From JAPHTQ01 sp050288165 (GTDB lineage Bacteria > Pseudomonadota > Gammaproteobacteria > Thiohalomonadales > Thiohalomonadaceae), in assembly GCA_050288165.1 (NCBI GenBank), contig JBNKDG010000004.1, positions 1-64,000 on the forward strand: DNA of 64,000 nt, given 5' to 3'. This document shows positions 46,411-55,218 of the stretch, in pieces. The position numbers and the translations under genes were made by a program. A model generated the notes under the pieces. The model saw only the letters and a program-made list of their open reading frames with translations. It did no database searches and was not told where the DNA came from. The stretch's first letter is position 1; every line of letters starts with the position of its first letter.

Positions 46411-47445
46411 TTAACAGACCAGAAAGTGTTGGTTTATCTGCATTATGGCAGTGGCGATATCAATTCCTGCAACATATTTTGCATCTACAGTGTCAGGTGG
46501 GGTGAATGTCAGGCGTTTATTCGGTGCATTCAGCGTTTGCCAGCGCAGAGGCGAGCCTGAGCGGTGGCGGGGGTAAAAGGCTGCAGTAGGGCGGTTCAAA
46601 GCCCCCGCGATATGCAGAGGACCGGTCGAACAGCTTATAAACAGGTCCGCCAGTTGGAGATGTTGAGCCAGACTTAGCAGCCCATCAGTTGGTGAGAGTA
46701 CGGTAGCTGGGTGGGTCGTAATTCCAGCGGCAATTTGGCTAGCTGACTCTTTCTCTCCGGGGCCTGCGGTGATAATAATAGCTAGAGGACCCGGGCAGTC
46801 CAGACCATTTGCCAGTTCGATGTACTGTTCCAGAGTAAGGTTGTTAGCAGAACCGCCACTACCAGGATGGATAAAGACCAGTTTTGATTCGCTGTGGATG
46901 CCATGCTGTTGACATAGCTGCTCACGCAGACGCGCCGAATCTCCGGCTGGGAAGGTTAATAGGGGGCGTTTGATGCCAGTTGGCAGGTAGTCGCCTGTCG
47001 CAGATTCCTCTGCTATGGAGATTCCATTATCCATAAGAAATTGGTAAGCAATATCAATGTTATAGGCGAATTCCGGTTTGCCCGAACGGGAACGGCGTTG
47101 TAACAGGCGGTTGTTATAGAGAAACTGAAAGAGTTTGGTTGCCGGGGCCAACCGATATGGAATACGTGCCAGAAAACCTGCCCAGGCGACCCGGTTCGTG
47201 GAAATGAGCGTGATCATGGCATCGAAGTGGTGTAGTGCGAACTTTCGGCTAAGCGAAACGGGTCCTTCTCCCTCGTCAATAATAACCTCGTCAATCCACG
47301 GACAGAGGTGCGCCATATCAGCAGTATATTGGGGAACCAGAGCATAGATGGCGGCATCCGGGCAGGAACGTTTCAGAGTGGCGAAAGCAGGCCAGGCCAG
47401 CATAAAATCGCCAAGCCGGTCATTTCGGACGACTAGTATTCTCAT
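46411..47445 (-). CDS. family 9 glycosyltransferase (heptosyltransferase-like)
   Basis: A 344-residue GT9 enzyme on the strand opposite to the ligase gene, with which it converges 20 bases apart. The N-terminal ILVVRNDRLGDFMLAWPAFA and C-terminal LADLFISCSTGPLHIAGAL are typical, and GSGGSANNLTLEQYIELA marks the donor site. It is a third GT9 besides waaF and waaC, so it probably adds a further heptose or related sugar. Confidence 0.87.
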   Translation of the reverse strand: MRILVVRNDRLGDFMLAWPAFATLKRSCPDAAIYALVPQYTADMAHLCPWIDEVIIDEGEGPVSLSRKFALHHFDAMITLISTNRVAWAGFLARIPYRLAPATKLFQFLYNNRLLQRRSRSGKPEFAYNIDIAYQFLMDNGISIAEESATGDYLPTGIKRPLLTFPAGDSARLREQLCQQHGIHSESKLVFIHPGSGGSANNLTLEQYIELANGLDCPGPLAIIITAGPGEKESASQIAAGITTHPATVLSPTDGLLSLAQHLQLADLFISCSTGPLHIAGALNRPTAAFYPRHRSGSPLRWQTLNAPNKRLTFTPPDTVDAKYVAGIDIATAIMQINQHFLVC

Positions 47446-47534
47446 ATTGTAATGTGGGTATAATGCCGTTCGTGTCAGTATACAGTGGCCGGGTGCTACC
47501 TGACCATGACAACCATAACGTAGATTAGTCCATT

Positions 47535-48386
47535 ATGTTGCCAAAAATCTTGCCACTTAGTCGCTATGAGTACGGTATCCGTAAAAGCAATGGGCCCATT
47601 GAAGAGGGGCTATATCAGCATCTCATGAATGTAGTACCACCGGAGATAAAATACTGTATTGAATTTGGTGCACGGGACGGGACTACAGCACATACACGTG
47701 GATTGATAGAGGAGCACGGTTTCTCCGCTCTTTACATTGAAGGGGATCCTGATGCGGCAGAGCGGTTAAAAAGTAATTTTGCCGATTATCCCGGCGTAAC
47801 AGCGATACAATCTTTCATTACCGCTGAAAACATTGAATCGCTGTTTATGCAGGCCGGGGTCCCAGAGCGACCATATCTTCTCACCATAGATATCGATGGG
47901 AATGATTACTATGTTTGGAAGGCGATCACACACTACCATCCTCTATTTGTGTGTGTTGAATACAATGCAAGCTATGGGCCTGAGAGTGATTTTGTCATCG
48001 ACTACGATCCAGAGTTTATGTGGCAAAAGGATGACTATTTTGGCGCTGCAATTACGCCCTTTGTACAATTAGCCAAAGATAAGGGGTACGAGTTAATACA
48101 CGTCACTTCTGGCGGAGACAATCTCTTTTTCGTCGATAGAGAACACTTCACTTTGTTCGGAATTGACGATAATGCATCTGAACGGATGTATCAATTACCC
48201 CAGTATGGCCGTAATGGCCGAGCACAAAATGGTAAAGGCCACCCCGCCTCTTCAGTCAATACTCCCATTGTAATGCGTCTTTGGTATCACATCCGATATA
48301 GGTTGCTATCACCACTTCGTCGCATAGTGAAAAGACGAATGAAAAAACAGATCTCAAGTAATCGAAAGAGTCATTATAACGACTGA
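47535..48386 (+). CDS. FkbM-like methyltransferase domain protein
   Basis: A 283-residue protein. KYCIEFGARDGTTAHT resembles a SAM-binding motif I, followed by ALYIEGDPDAAERLKSNF and LTIDIDGNDYYVWKAI, as in FkbM-type methyltransferases. The C-terminal 60 residues are basic and may bind membrane or nucleic acid. It would methylate a sugar or other small acceptor; the activity is inferred. It is alone on the plus strand between minus-strand genes, in AT-rich DNA. Confidence 0.68.
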   Translation: MLPKILPLSRYEYGIRKSNGPIEEGLYQHLMNVVPPEIKYCIEFGARDGTTAHTRGLIEEHGFSALYIEGDPDAAERLKSNFADYPGVTAIQSFITAENIESLFMQAGVPERPYLLTIDIDGNDYYVWKAITHYHPLFVCVEYNASYGPESDFVIDYDPEFMWQKDDYFGAAITPFVQLAKDKGYELIHVTSGGDNLFFVDREHFTLFGIDDNASERMYQLPQYGRNGRAQNGKGHPASSVNTPIVMRLWYHIRYRLLSPLRRIVKRRMKKQISSNRKSHYND

Positions 48387-48426
48387 TTTGAACCAGCAGT
48401 AAGCGCAGCTCAATGGTGAGTAGAGA

Positions 48427-49296
48427 TTACTTGCGGATTTTATCTGGGTAGTGGAATAAATTAGGATATAAGTGTTGGTTTTCCACCAGGTAGTGTGGGA
48501 GTGTGTCATCAGGCGTGATGAACTTATAGATCATGTTCCTCCCAAGAATATCCTTCCCCTGACTAATCATCTCATTCAGAGATTCGATGGAATTCGATTT
48601 AAGTGTATGCTGAATCCCATATTTCTTTTCTCTTGCATGTGCAAAAGAGTTGAGTTTGTATATGACACTTTCAATTCCGCCAAGGTAAGTAAAATGCCAC
48701 CCTCCATTTTCAATTACAGTCACGTCTGGCTCAGAGCGATCACGCATCTTCCTGAATGATTTGGTATCAGTAAAATCCTTGTAGTAAGCCATAACAGAGC
48801 CTCTCCACCTGGCCAGACCATCATTATTGGATGAAGGAGAGAGACTAGAGTTCTCTAACAGGACACAGTTGGCGTAATAGCTGTAGAAGTGTTGCTCAAA
48901 TACTTTAATTCCCGGTTTGTTGGAGTAGGCAGTAATTTTCTCCGGTTTCGGGATTTCATCCAGATCAGAATAGATAATGATGTCATCTGGTTGGGCGTTT
49001 GTGAGTCCCTTAATAATTTGATTCTTCTGATGATTGTCGTAGTCCATGGGCCTGGGCACCCTGAACCTGGTAAAAAAATTTGGATAGGTGTCTACGACAA
49101 CATGAATAATTTTGTTCTCAAATTGTTTGAATCTATCCTTGTTTTCGTGAAAGAAGAGAGGCTTTGGCTGTTTCTGGAAGGTTCTTGTCGCCTCTACCAG
49201 AACAAAGAAATCTACCACATCATTCAGTATGTTGAGGCGTATCTCAAGTAAATCGAGCTCATTGAAAAAGGCAAAGCAGTCGTAGATTCTTGACAT
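48427..49296 (-). CDS. family 17 glycosyltransferase
   Basis: A 289-residue protein that matches GT17, the family of eukaryotic bisecting N-acetylglucosaminyltransferase III. It starts RIYDCFAFFNELDLLEIRLN and has VDFFVLVEATRTFQ and the metal-site motif D111-L-D113 in YSDLDEIPKP. WHFTYLGGIESVIYKLNSFA lies toward the end. No membrane anchor. The donor and acceptor in bacteria are unknown. It sits in the AT-rich patchwork and converges with the FkbM-like gene. Confidence 0.85.
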   Translation of the reverse strand: MSRIYDCFAFFNELDLLEIRLNILNDVVDFFVLVEATRTFQKQPKPLFFHENKDRFKQFENKIIHVVVDTYPNFFTRFRVPRPMDYDNHQKNQIIKGLTNAQPDDIIIYSDLDEIPKPEKITAYSNKPGIKVFEQHFYSYYANCVLLENSSLSPSSNNDGLARWRGSVMAYYKDFTDTKSFRKMRDRSEPDVTVIENGGWHFTYLGGIESVIYKLNSFAHAREKKYGIQHTLKSNSIESLNEMISQGKDILGRNMIYKFITPDDTLPHYLVENQHLYPNLFHYPDKIRK

Positions 49297-49356
49297 ACTT
49301 AGTTCCGTTTTGGTGTGGGTGACTGTGAGATGGTCATTTCCTTACACTGATATGCA

Positions 49357-49875
49357 TTATTTTATCGCGCGTAGTACAACAGTCATTTCATAGCATGGGT
49401 ATTTCCATGCGTAATATTTTTCCCATCTCCGTGGAGAAATGTTGAATAAGAGTTTTCCAATTTGTCCGCGCAAACCTTTGCCAAAATTCATCTCTCTACT
49501 GATATATTCAAACTCGACAGGGGTGTATGTAATTGGTTTCTTGCCGCGGATAAAATAATCAAATGTGCCATAGGTGAAAGGGGTTTTATGTGTTGGGTCA
49601 CGGAAAAATTCTATATTGCTGACATGTGGAACAGTGGACTTGATAATTCCGCCCGGTTTTAGAATTCTATGTATCTCCTCCATAATTAGAACGAGATTAT
49701 CTATATGTTCAAGAAAGTGATTTGAACGTATTTCATCTATTGAACTGGGTTCAAATGGGAATGGTGGTTTCGCTAAATCACAGACTATGTCTGCAGAATC
49801 TGTAGCGATAATGTCCACACCTATCTCCTCAGGGAGTTTTTTATTTCCACATCCAAGATTCAGGATCTTTTTCAC
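49357..49875 (-). CDS. SAM-dependent methyltransferase (class I)
   Basis: A 172-residue protein from GTG 49875, which has GGAG 7 bases upstream. KILNLGCGNKKLP is motif I, IIATDSADIVCDL gives the acidic end of strand 2, and RILKPGGIIKSTVPH is the motif after strand 4. It lacks a large substrate domain, so it is a small Methyltransf_11-type enzyme. The start overlaps the GT2 stop by 4 bases (GTGA), so the two are co-translated; it probably methylates the glycan. Confidence 0.85.
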   Translation of the reverse strand: MKKILNLGCGNKKLPEEIGVDIIATDSADIVCDLAKPPFPFEPSSIDEIRSNHFLEHIDNLVLIMEEIHRILKPGGIIKSTVPHVSNIEFFRDPTHKTPFTYGTFDYFIRGKKPITYTPVEFEYISREMNFGKGLRGQIGKLLFNISPRRWEKYYAWKYPCYEMTVVLRAIK

Positions 49876-50804
49876 TTGATATCTCCAAGAACAGTAGACT
49901 GGTGATTGTAAGTGAAATGTCGCCATATTGCCCACAACAGGGCAACATAATATTTCCAGTCAAAAACTATCCAGCGCGTTAGGAGTGATGTAAAGACATA
50001 AAACACATGTGTGACCCACTGAGTTTTGCCTTTCAGGTGGCGCCAGGCAAACAGGTGCTTATTTCGTATTGAAACAAGACGTCTTTTGACATTGCTTTGC
50101 GTCTTGCTGATGGTAGAACTTGTTTTGTGGTATAGCTTGCGCTCCGGTGTGTAATGTATTTGCCAGCCTTTCCGCAATGCGCGCAGAGGGAGGTCTGAAT
50201 CTTCCCAGTAATAGGGAGAGAATACCTCATCAAATCCCCCAAGTTCTAAATACTTTTTTCTGTCGCAGATAAAGCCTGTCCCAAGTGGTGGAAATTGCTG
50301 CTCTCTATTTGGACCAAATTTTGATGAGTCTGGTATTACATTATGATTAAAACGGAGAAGCCCTCTTTTTGAATAGAGTTGGCATACCTTTCCTATGTAG
50401 TAAGGTTTATCTTTCTCATCGCGATAGTTGTGGATATCCCCTTTGAGTGCAAACAAATGCTTGTTATTAGCAAATGTTGTGCAAGCGCCCAGGAAATAGT
50501 TTATGTCAAAGGTGGCATCTGTGTTGGCTATGCAGAGTAAATCTTTGGTTGCGATTTTTGCGCCGGAGTTACAATTCCCAGAGAACCCCTGATTCTGTTC
50601 AGCACTCTTAATTCGTATCTCAGGGTGATTCTGGCGTAAGTATTCTATGCTGTCATCACTTGAAGCATCGTCCGCTACTATTACTTCATAATCACAGTCG
50701 GCTTTATCTAGAGCCGCAAAAAGCGATGGCAAATTTTCTTCCAGCAATTTACGGCCATTGAAATTTGGAAGTACAACGCTAATTCCTGAATGAATATTCG
50801 GCAT
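49872..50804 (-). CDS. family 2 glycosyltransferase
   Basis: A 310-residue GT-A enzyme from ATG 50804. It has ISVVLPNFNGRKLLEENLPS, VIVADDASSDDSIEYL (DD at 45-46), IANTDATFD (DxD region) and DEVFSPYYWEDSDLPLRALR. The C-terminus (about 265-300) has one or two hydrophobic segments. It resembles the rhamnosyltransferase/WbbL type. It is 46 bases downstream of uxs. Very AT-rich. Confidence 0.88.
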   Translation of the reverse strand: MPNIHSGISVVLPNFNGRKLLEENLPSLFAALDKADCDYEVIVADDASSDDSIEYLRQNHPEIRIKSAEQNQGFSGNCNSGAKIATKDLLCIANTDATFDINYFLGACTTFANNKHLFALKGDIHNYRDEKDKPYYIGKVCQLYSKRGLLRFNHNVIPDSSKFGPNREQQFPPLGTGFICDRKKYLELGGFDEVFSPYYWEDSDLPLRALRKGWQIHYTPERKLYHKTSSTISKTQSNVKRRLVSIRNKHLFAWRHLKGKTQWVTHVFYVFTSLLTRWIVFDWKYYVALLWAIWRHFTYNHQSTVLGDIK

Positions 50805-50850
50805 ATAATATTTATGGCGGATATGAAAGGTGCTTGATAATCCGATGCGA

Positions 50851-51801
50851 CTAGTTTGAATTAACCAGTGTCCGAAAATAATCGATTGTTTTTGGTAGGC
50901 CATTATGCAGACCAATTTTTGGTTCCCATCCAAGAAGTTTGCGTGCCTTGGTGATGTCCGGTTGCCGTTGCTGAGGATCATCATGTGGTAGTGGACGGAA
51001 TTCCAGCTTTGATTTTGAATTGGTTAATTCGATAACTTTTTCTGCCAGTTCCAGGATGGTGAATTCTCCAGGGTTTCCTGTATTGATTGGGCCGGTGACG
51101 TCATCACCAGAGTTCATCAACCGGATCAACACCTCGATCAGATCATCAACGTAGCAGAAAGAGCGGGTCTGACTGCCATTACCATAGATGGTGATTGGTT
51201 TGTTCTGTAGGGCCTGCATGATGAAGTTGGAGACCACACGGCCATCATTGGGGTGCATACGTGGGCCATAGGTATTGAACAGGCGTGCTACTTTAATGCG
51301 CAGATTATGTTGACGATGGTAATCGAAGAACAGGGTTTCAGCGCAACGCTTGCCTTCGTCGTAACAGGAGCGGTAACCGATTGGATTGACGTGCCCCCAG
51401 TATTCTTCTGTCTGTGGATGTACCTGTGGATCACCGTATACCTCTGATGTGGATGCTTGCAGGATTTTGGCTTTGGTGCGCTTGGCCAGGCCGAGCATAT
51501 TGATTGCACCGTGTACTGAGGTCTTGGTGGTTTGTACCGGGTCGTGTTGGTAGTGGATCGGTGAGGCGGGGCAGGCCAGGTTGTAGATTTCATCAACTTC
51601 CACGTAGAGCGGGAAAGTTACGTCGTGGCGCATCAACTCAAAGTTGTGGTTGTCCAACAGGTGGGCGATGTTATCTTTAGTACCTGTAAAGAAATTGTCC
51701 AGACAGATGACATCATGGCCTTCGCCAATCAGTCGCTCACACAGATGAGAGCCGAGAAAACCGGCGCCACCGGTAACCAGAATCCGTTTACGTAGGTGCA
51801 T
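50851..51801 (-). CDS. uxs: UDP-glucuronate decarboxylase (UDP-xylose synthase)
   Basis: A 316-residue short-chain dehydrogenase/epimerase. It has the Rossmann motif RILVTGGAGFLGSHL, the catalytic STSE (118-120) with Y147-x3-K151 in YDEGKR, and the UXS-typical NLACPASPIHYQ and NTYGPRMHPNDGRVVSNF. It converts UDP-glucuronate to UDP-xylose with NAD+. It lies 5 bases downstream of ugd, which makes its substrate. Confidence 0.93.
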   Translation of the reverse strand: MHLRKRILVTGGAGFLGSHLCERLIGEGHDVICLDNFFTGTKDNIAHLLDNHNFELMRHDVTFPLYVEVDEIYNLACPASPIHYQHDPVQTTKTSVHGAINMLGLAKRTKAKILQASTSEVYGDPQVHPQTEEYWGHVNPIGYRSCYDEGKRCAETLFFDYHRQHNLRIKVARLFNTYGPRMHPNDGRVVSNFIMQALQNKPITIYGNGSQTRSFCYVDDLIEVLIRLMNSGDDVTGPINTGNPGEFTILELAEKVIELTNSKSKLEFRPLPHDDPQQRQPDITKARKLLGWEPKIGLHNGLPKTIDYFRTLVNSN

Positions 51802-51806
51802 GCTGT

Positions 51807-53153
51807 TTATCCCTTGTAGCTACGGCCGATGCCGGTGTAGTCAAAGCCAAGCTCGAACAGTTCGCGCGGGTTGTATTGATTGCGGCCGTCAAAGATTACT
51901 TTTGATTTGAGACCACTGCCGATACGCTCGAAATCCGGGTTACGGAACGGTTTCCATTCGGTAACTAGGACCAGGGCATCGGCATCCTTGAGTACGTCGT
52001 ATTGGTGTTCGAAGAAGGTAATCTTGCCCTCTTCCAGCCAGGCGGCGTTCATTTCACGGCGGGCCGTTTCAATGGCTACTGGATCGTGGGCCTGGACACG
52101 TGCACCAGCAGCGATCAATTCACGGATCAACACCAGTGACGGGGCTTCACGCATGTCATCGGTACCCGGTTTGAATGCCAGACCCCACAGTGCGAAGGTG
52201 AGACCGGAGAGGTCGTTACCGAATTTGGCGGTGATCTTTTCGAACAATCGGTGTTTCTGCAAATCGTTACGTCGCTCGACGGCGTCAAGTACCATCGCGT
52301 CCATATCGTTTTCGTCAGCCATGCGTAGCAGCGCTTTGACATCTTTAGGGAAGCAGGAGCCACCATAGCCGCAGCCGGGATAGATGAAGTGGTAGCCGAT
52401 ACGCTCATCGGAGCCGATACCCAGGCGAACGTTCTCAACATCGACGTCGAGTTTTTCACACAGAGCGGCAACCTCGTTCATGAACGAGATTTTGGTGGCG
52501 AGCATGGCGTTGGCCGCGTATTTGGTCATCTCCGCATCACGCACACCCATGATCAGGATACGATCATGGTTACGGGTGAACGGGGCATAGAGGTCATGCA
52601 TGAGCTTGCCAGAGCGTTCGTCAGAGATACCGACCACAACCCGGTTGGGGCGCATGAAATCGTCGATGGCCGCACCTTCCTTGAGGAATTCCGGATTACT
52701 GACCACGTCGAACTGGATGTCACTACCACGTGCGTCCAGTTCCGCCTGAACAACGGCACGAACCTTGTCGGCGGTACCGACCGGGACGGTGGATTTATCC
52801 ACTACCACGTTGTATTTGGCCTGCATGTGCTGGCCGAGTTCTTTGGCTACCGCAAGGACGTACTGCAGGTCGGCGGAACCGTCTTCGCCTGGCGGTGTGC
52901 CGACAGCGATAAAGTGGATGTCGGCGTCAGCGACGGCTTCTTTGATCGAGGTAGTGAAGCGGAGGCGACCTTCACGGAAGTTTTCCAGCACCATTTCTTC
53001 AAGGCCAGGCTCGTAGATGGGGAGTTTGCCGTTCTTCAGGCCGTCGATTTTTGCCTTGTCGATATCGACGCAGGTGACGGTATTGCCCATTTCGGCAAAA
53101 CAGGTGCCGGTAACCAGGCCGACATAGCCGGTGCCTACAACAACGATTTTCAC
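51807..53153 (-). CDS. ugd: UDP-glucose 6-dehydrogenase
   Basis: A 448-residue enzyme. MKIVVVGTGYVGLVTGTCFA is the NAD site. The catalytic cysteine is C267 in GCGYGGSCFPKD. The C-terminal UDP-binding domain (about 315-440) is complete. It oxidises UDP-glucose to UDP-glucuronate, which the next gene decarboxylates. Base composition here returns toward the genome norm. Confidence 0.96.
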   Translation of the reverse strand: MKIVVVGTGYVGLVTGTCFAEMGNTVTCVDIDKAKIDGLKNGKLPIYEPGLEEMVLENFREGRLRFTTSIKEAVADADIHFIAVGTPPGEDGSADLQYVLAVAKELGQHMQAKYNVVVDKSTVPVGTADKVRAVVQAELDARGSDIQFDVVSNPEFLKEGAAIDDFMRPNRVVVGISDERSGKLMHDLYAPFTRNHDRILIMGVRDAEMTKYAANAMLATKISFMNEVAALCEKLDVDVENVRLGIGSDERIGYHFIYPGCGYGGSCFPKDVKALLRMADENDMDAMVLDAVERRNDLQKHRLFEKITAKFGNDLSGLTFALWGLAFKPGTDDMREAPSLVLIRELIAAGARVQAHDPVAIETARREMNAAWLEEGKITFFEHQYDVLKDADALVLVTEWKPFRNPDFERIGSGLKSKVIFDGRNQYNPRELFELGFDYTGIGRSYKG

Positions 53154-53249
53154 GCTAGCTCACCCTTGGTTGAGGTTCAGGTATCGGGCTACACCATAGC
53201 CCGGAAGACCGCGCCATACTACCACATAAACGACTACAGGCAGATGACT

Positions 53250-55208
53250 TCAGCGCTTTGTGCTGGAGGTAACTGACTGAAATTCACTGGTTTTACCCGC
53301 AAACAGTAATGATTGGCTGAGATGGGTAAAGGCCAGCGCACGTAGACGTTGCTCGGTCTCGCTGTCACCGCATTCTGCAGGAAGGAGTGCCGGTTTGTCT
53401 TTGCCCACGCTGAAGCAGTTTAGTTGCTTGTTATTGTCGATATTGAACTCGACACCCTTCCTGCTCTCAATCCAGCCCAGGGCGCCGTTGTGGTAGTAAT
53501 CAGCGGCATGAATACCGGCCGGATCCTGTAGTGCCATACCGGTAAATGGGGCCTTGCCGTCAATGTTCATGGTGTAGAGCAGGGTTGGGGCGATATCTCG
53601 CTGGCTGCTGACCATATCAAGCATTCGGGGTTTGACGATACCCGGTGCGTAGATCAGGAATGGGATCTGGTACTTATTGAAATTGGTGTCGAGAGACTGG
53701 GCACCGCCTTTTGAGCGGCCTGCGTGATCGGCCACAATGACAAACACCGTGTTGTTCAGATCGGGGTAGTTGGCAAAGCTGAGGATAAAACTCTTCAGTG
53801 CCTCATCGGAAAAACGCAGGACATTCAGGTAGGTCGTTTCCGGATCGCTACCCTCAAATTGCGGATCCACACCGGGCGGGAGTTCGCTGGAGTGGGTTGA
53901 GTTGGTGTTGATGCCGACGAAAAACGGCTGCGGCATCTGCTTGATCTGCTTGAGCACATACCGATACAGGTCGGGATCCTGCAGGCCCCAGCTATTGTGT
54001 GGGTAGTCATAGTCATCCACGTCCTCCTTGCCGTAGCTGTGCCTGAAACCGAGCAACTGGGTAAAGGCGCCGGTGCCGCTGGTATTCTTCAAAGTGCCCT
54101 GGAAAAAGGCGGTGTGGTAGCCACGCTCACCCAGTATTTGCGGCAGGCAGCGGTAGGCGTAGTTCTGTAACTGGCTCTGCGCCACGGTTTCACCCAGCGG
54201 GTTTTGCCATGAGCACATGGTCGAAAAAATGCCTTCCGTGGTGCGATGCCCACCCGCCATAGTAGCAAGTGTGGTGAGTGACTTCAGTCGCAGGTCGTCA
54301 AAGAACGGTGTGGTTGGCTTGTCGTAGCCATAGGACTGCATGTAGGCGGCCGACCAGCTCTCCAGCATGATCATCACCACGTTGTAGTGGAACTCCTGGC
54401 CCCAGATCGCTTCAGTGGGATAGCCCTTGTACAGATTGCGTACCAATTTTTTCTCAGCAGAAGTTGGCTCATTGGCCAGAACCGGGGTGATGGAATAGGG
54501 GGTCACGACGGAGAATACCGCGTTATACGGGCCATTGAGGGCGATCGCCGCCAGTTGGCTATCGCCAATCTCCTGTGCATGTAGTGGTTCCAGCGGCACA
54601 CTGCCAAGACCCCCTCTAACCACCACTACGCAGATCGGCAGCAGGATCAGCAGCGCAAGTTCGGTGTGCAGTGGATGGCTGTTCTTCTGCAGATAGGGGG
54701 CATCGTCGTAGACCGGGTTGCCGCGATTGAACAGGAAGTTGTTAAACAGCAGGATCGGAAGCAGCAGAAATAGCTGGAATACGAACATCCTGGTGTGCAC
54801 GGTGGCAGCCATTGTCACCAGCTCTTTTGCAGACCCAAGACCCTCTTTAACTTCATAGCCGAGATGACGCCCCGCCTCATCGTAATACAGGATGTCTGCG
54901 CCATGCAGCAACAGGAGTAAAACGGCGAAAATGAAGGTGCTGTAGCGCAGTCCCTTGACGATGCGCACGCGTGCCAGACGGTGTAACAGATAGGCCAACA
55001 GGCCAGCAATGAAGGTAAGTGCAGCGGCGATCGCCAGATCGAATTTTATCCCCCACAGCAGAGCATGAGTGATGTCTCCTGTGGACATGCCCTTGAAGTG
55101 ACTGTCCATGTAGTAGACGACAAACACGACTCTTTCGGTGAGTGCGATGAGCGTAAACTGCAGCATCGGCAGGAGAAAAACACGCAAATTGGCAAACATC
55201 GTAAACAT
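53250..55208 (-). CDS. LtaS/MdoB-like membrane phosphotransferase (sulfatase fold)
   Basis: A 652-residue protein with about five N-terminal transmembrane helices (residues 1-215) and a C-terminal sulfatase/alkaline-phosphatase domain in the periplasm (about 265-600). Metal-site and nucleophile regions are visible: VVMIMLESWSA, GHRTTEGIFSTM (Thr nucleophile candidate) and VFVIVADHAGRS. LtaS and MdoB relatives transfer phosphoglycerol, and related enzymes phosphoethanolamine, onto glycans. In this LPS setting, core or glucan decoration is likely; the donor is not known. Confidence 0.87.
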   Translation of the reverse strand: MFTMFANLRVFLLPMLQFTLIALTERVVFVVYYMDSHFKGMSTGDITHALLWGIKFDLAIAAALTFIAGLLAYLLHRLARVRIVKGLRYSTFIFAVLLLLLHGADILYYDEAGRHLGYEVKEGLGSAKELVTMAATVHTRMFVFQLFLLLPILLFNNFLFNRGNPVYDDAPYLQKNSHPLHTELALLILLPICVVVVRGGLGSVPLEPLHAQEIGDSQLAAIALNGPYNAVFSVVTPYSITPVLANEPTSAEKKLVRNLYKGYPTEAIWGQEFHYNVVMIMLESWSAAYMQSYGYDKPTTPFFDDLRLKSLTTLATMAGGHRTTEGIFSTMCSWQNPLGETVAQSQLQNYAYRCLPQILGERGYHTAFFQGTLKNTSGTGAFTQLLGFRHSYGKEDVDDYDYPHNSWGLQDPDLYRYVLKQIKQMPQPFFVGINTNSTHSSELPPGVDPQFEGSDPETTYLNVLRFSDEALKSFILSFANYPDLNNTVFVIVADHAGRSKGGAQSLDTNFNKYQIPFLIYAPGIVKPRMLDMVSSQRDIAPTLLYTMNIDGKAPFTGMALQDPAGIHAADYYHNGALGWIESRKGVEFNIDNNKQLNCFSVGKDKPALLPAECGDSETEQRLRALAFTHLSQSLLFAGKTSEFQSVTSSTKR

Positions 55209-55218
55209 CTGAAACTCG

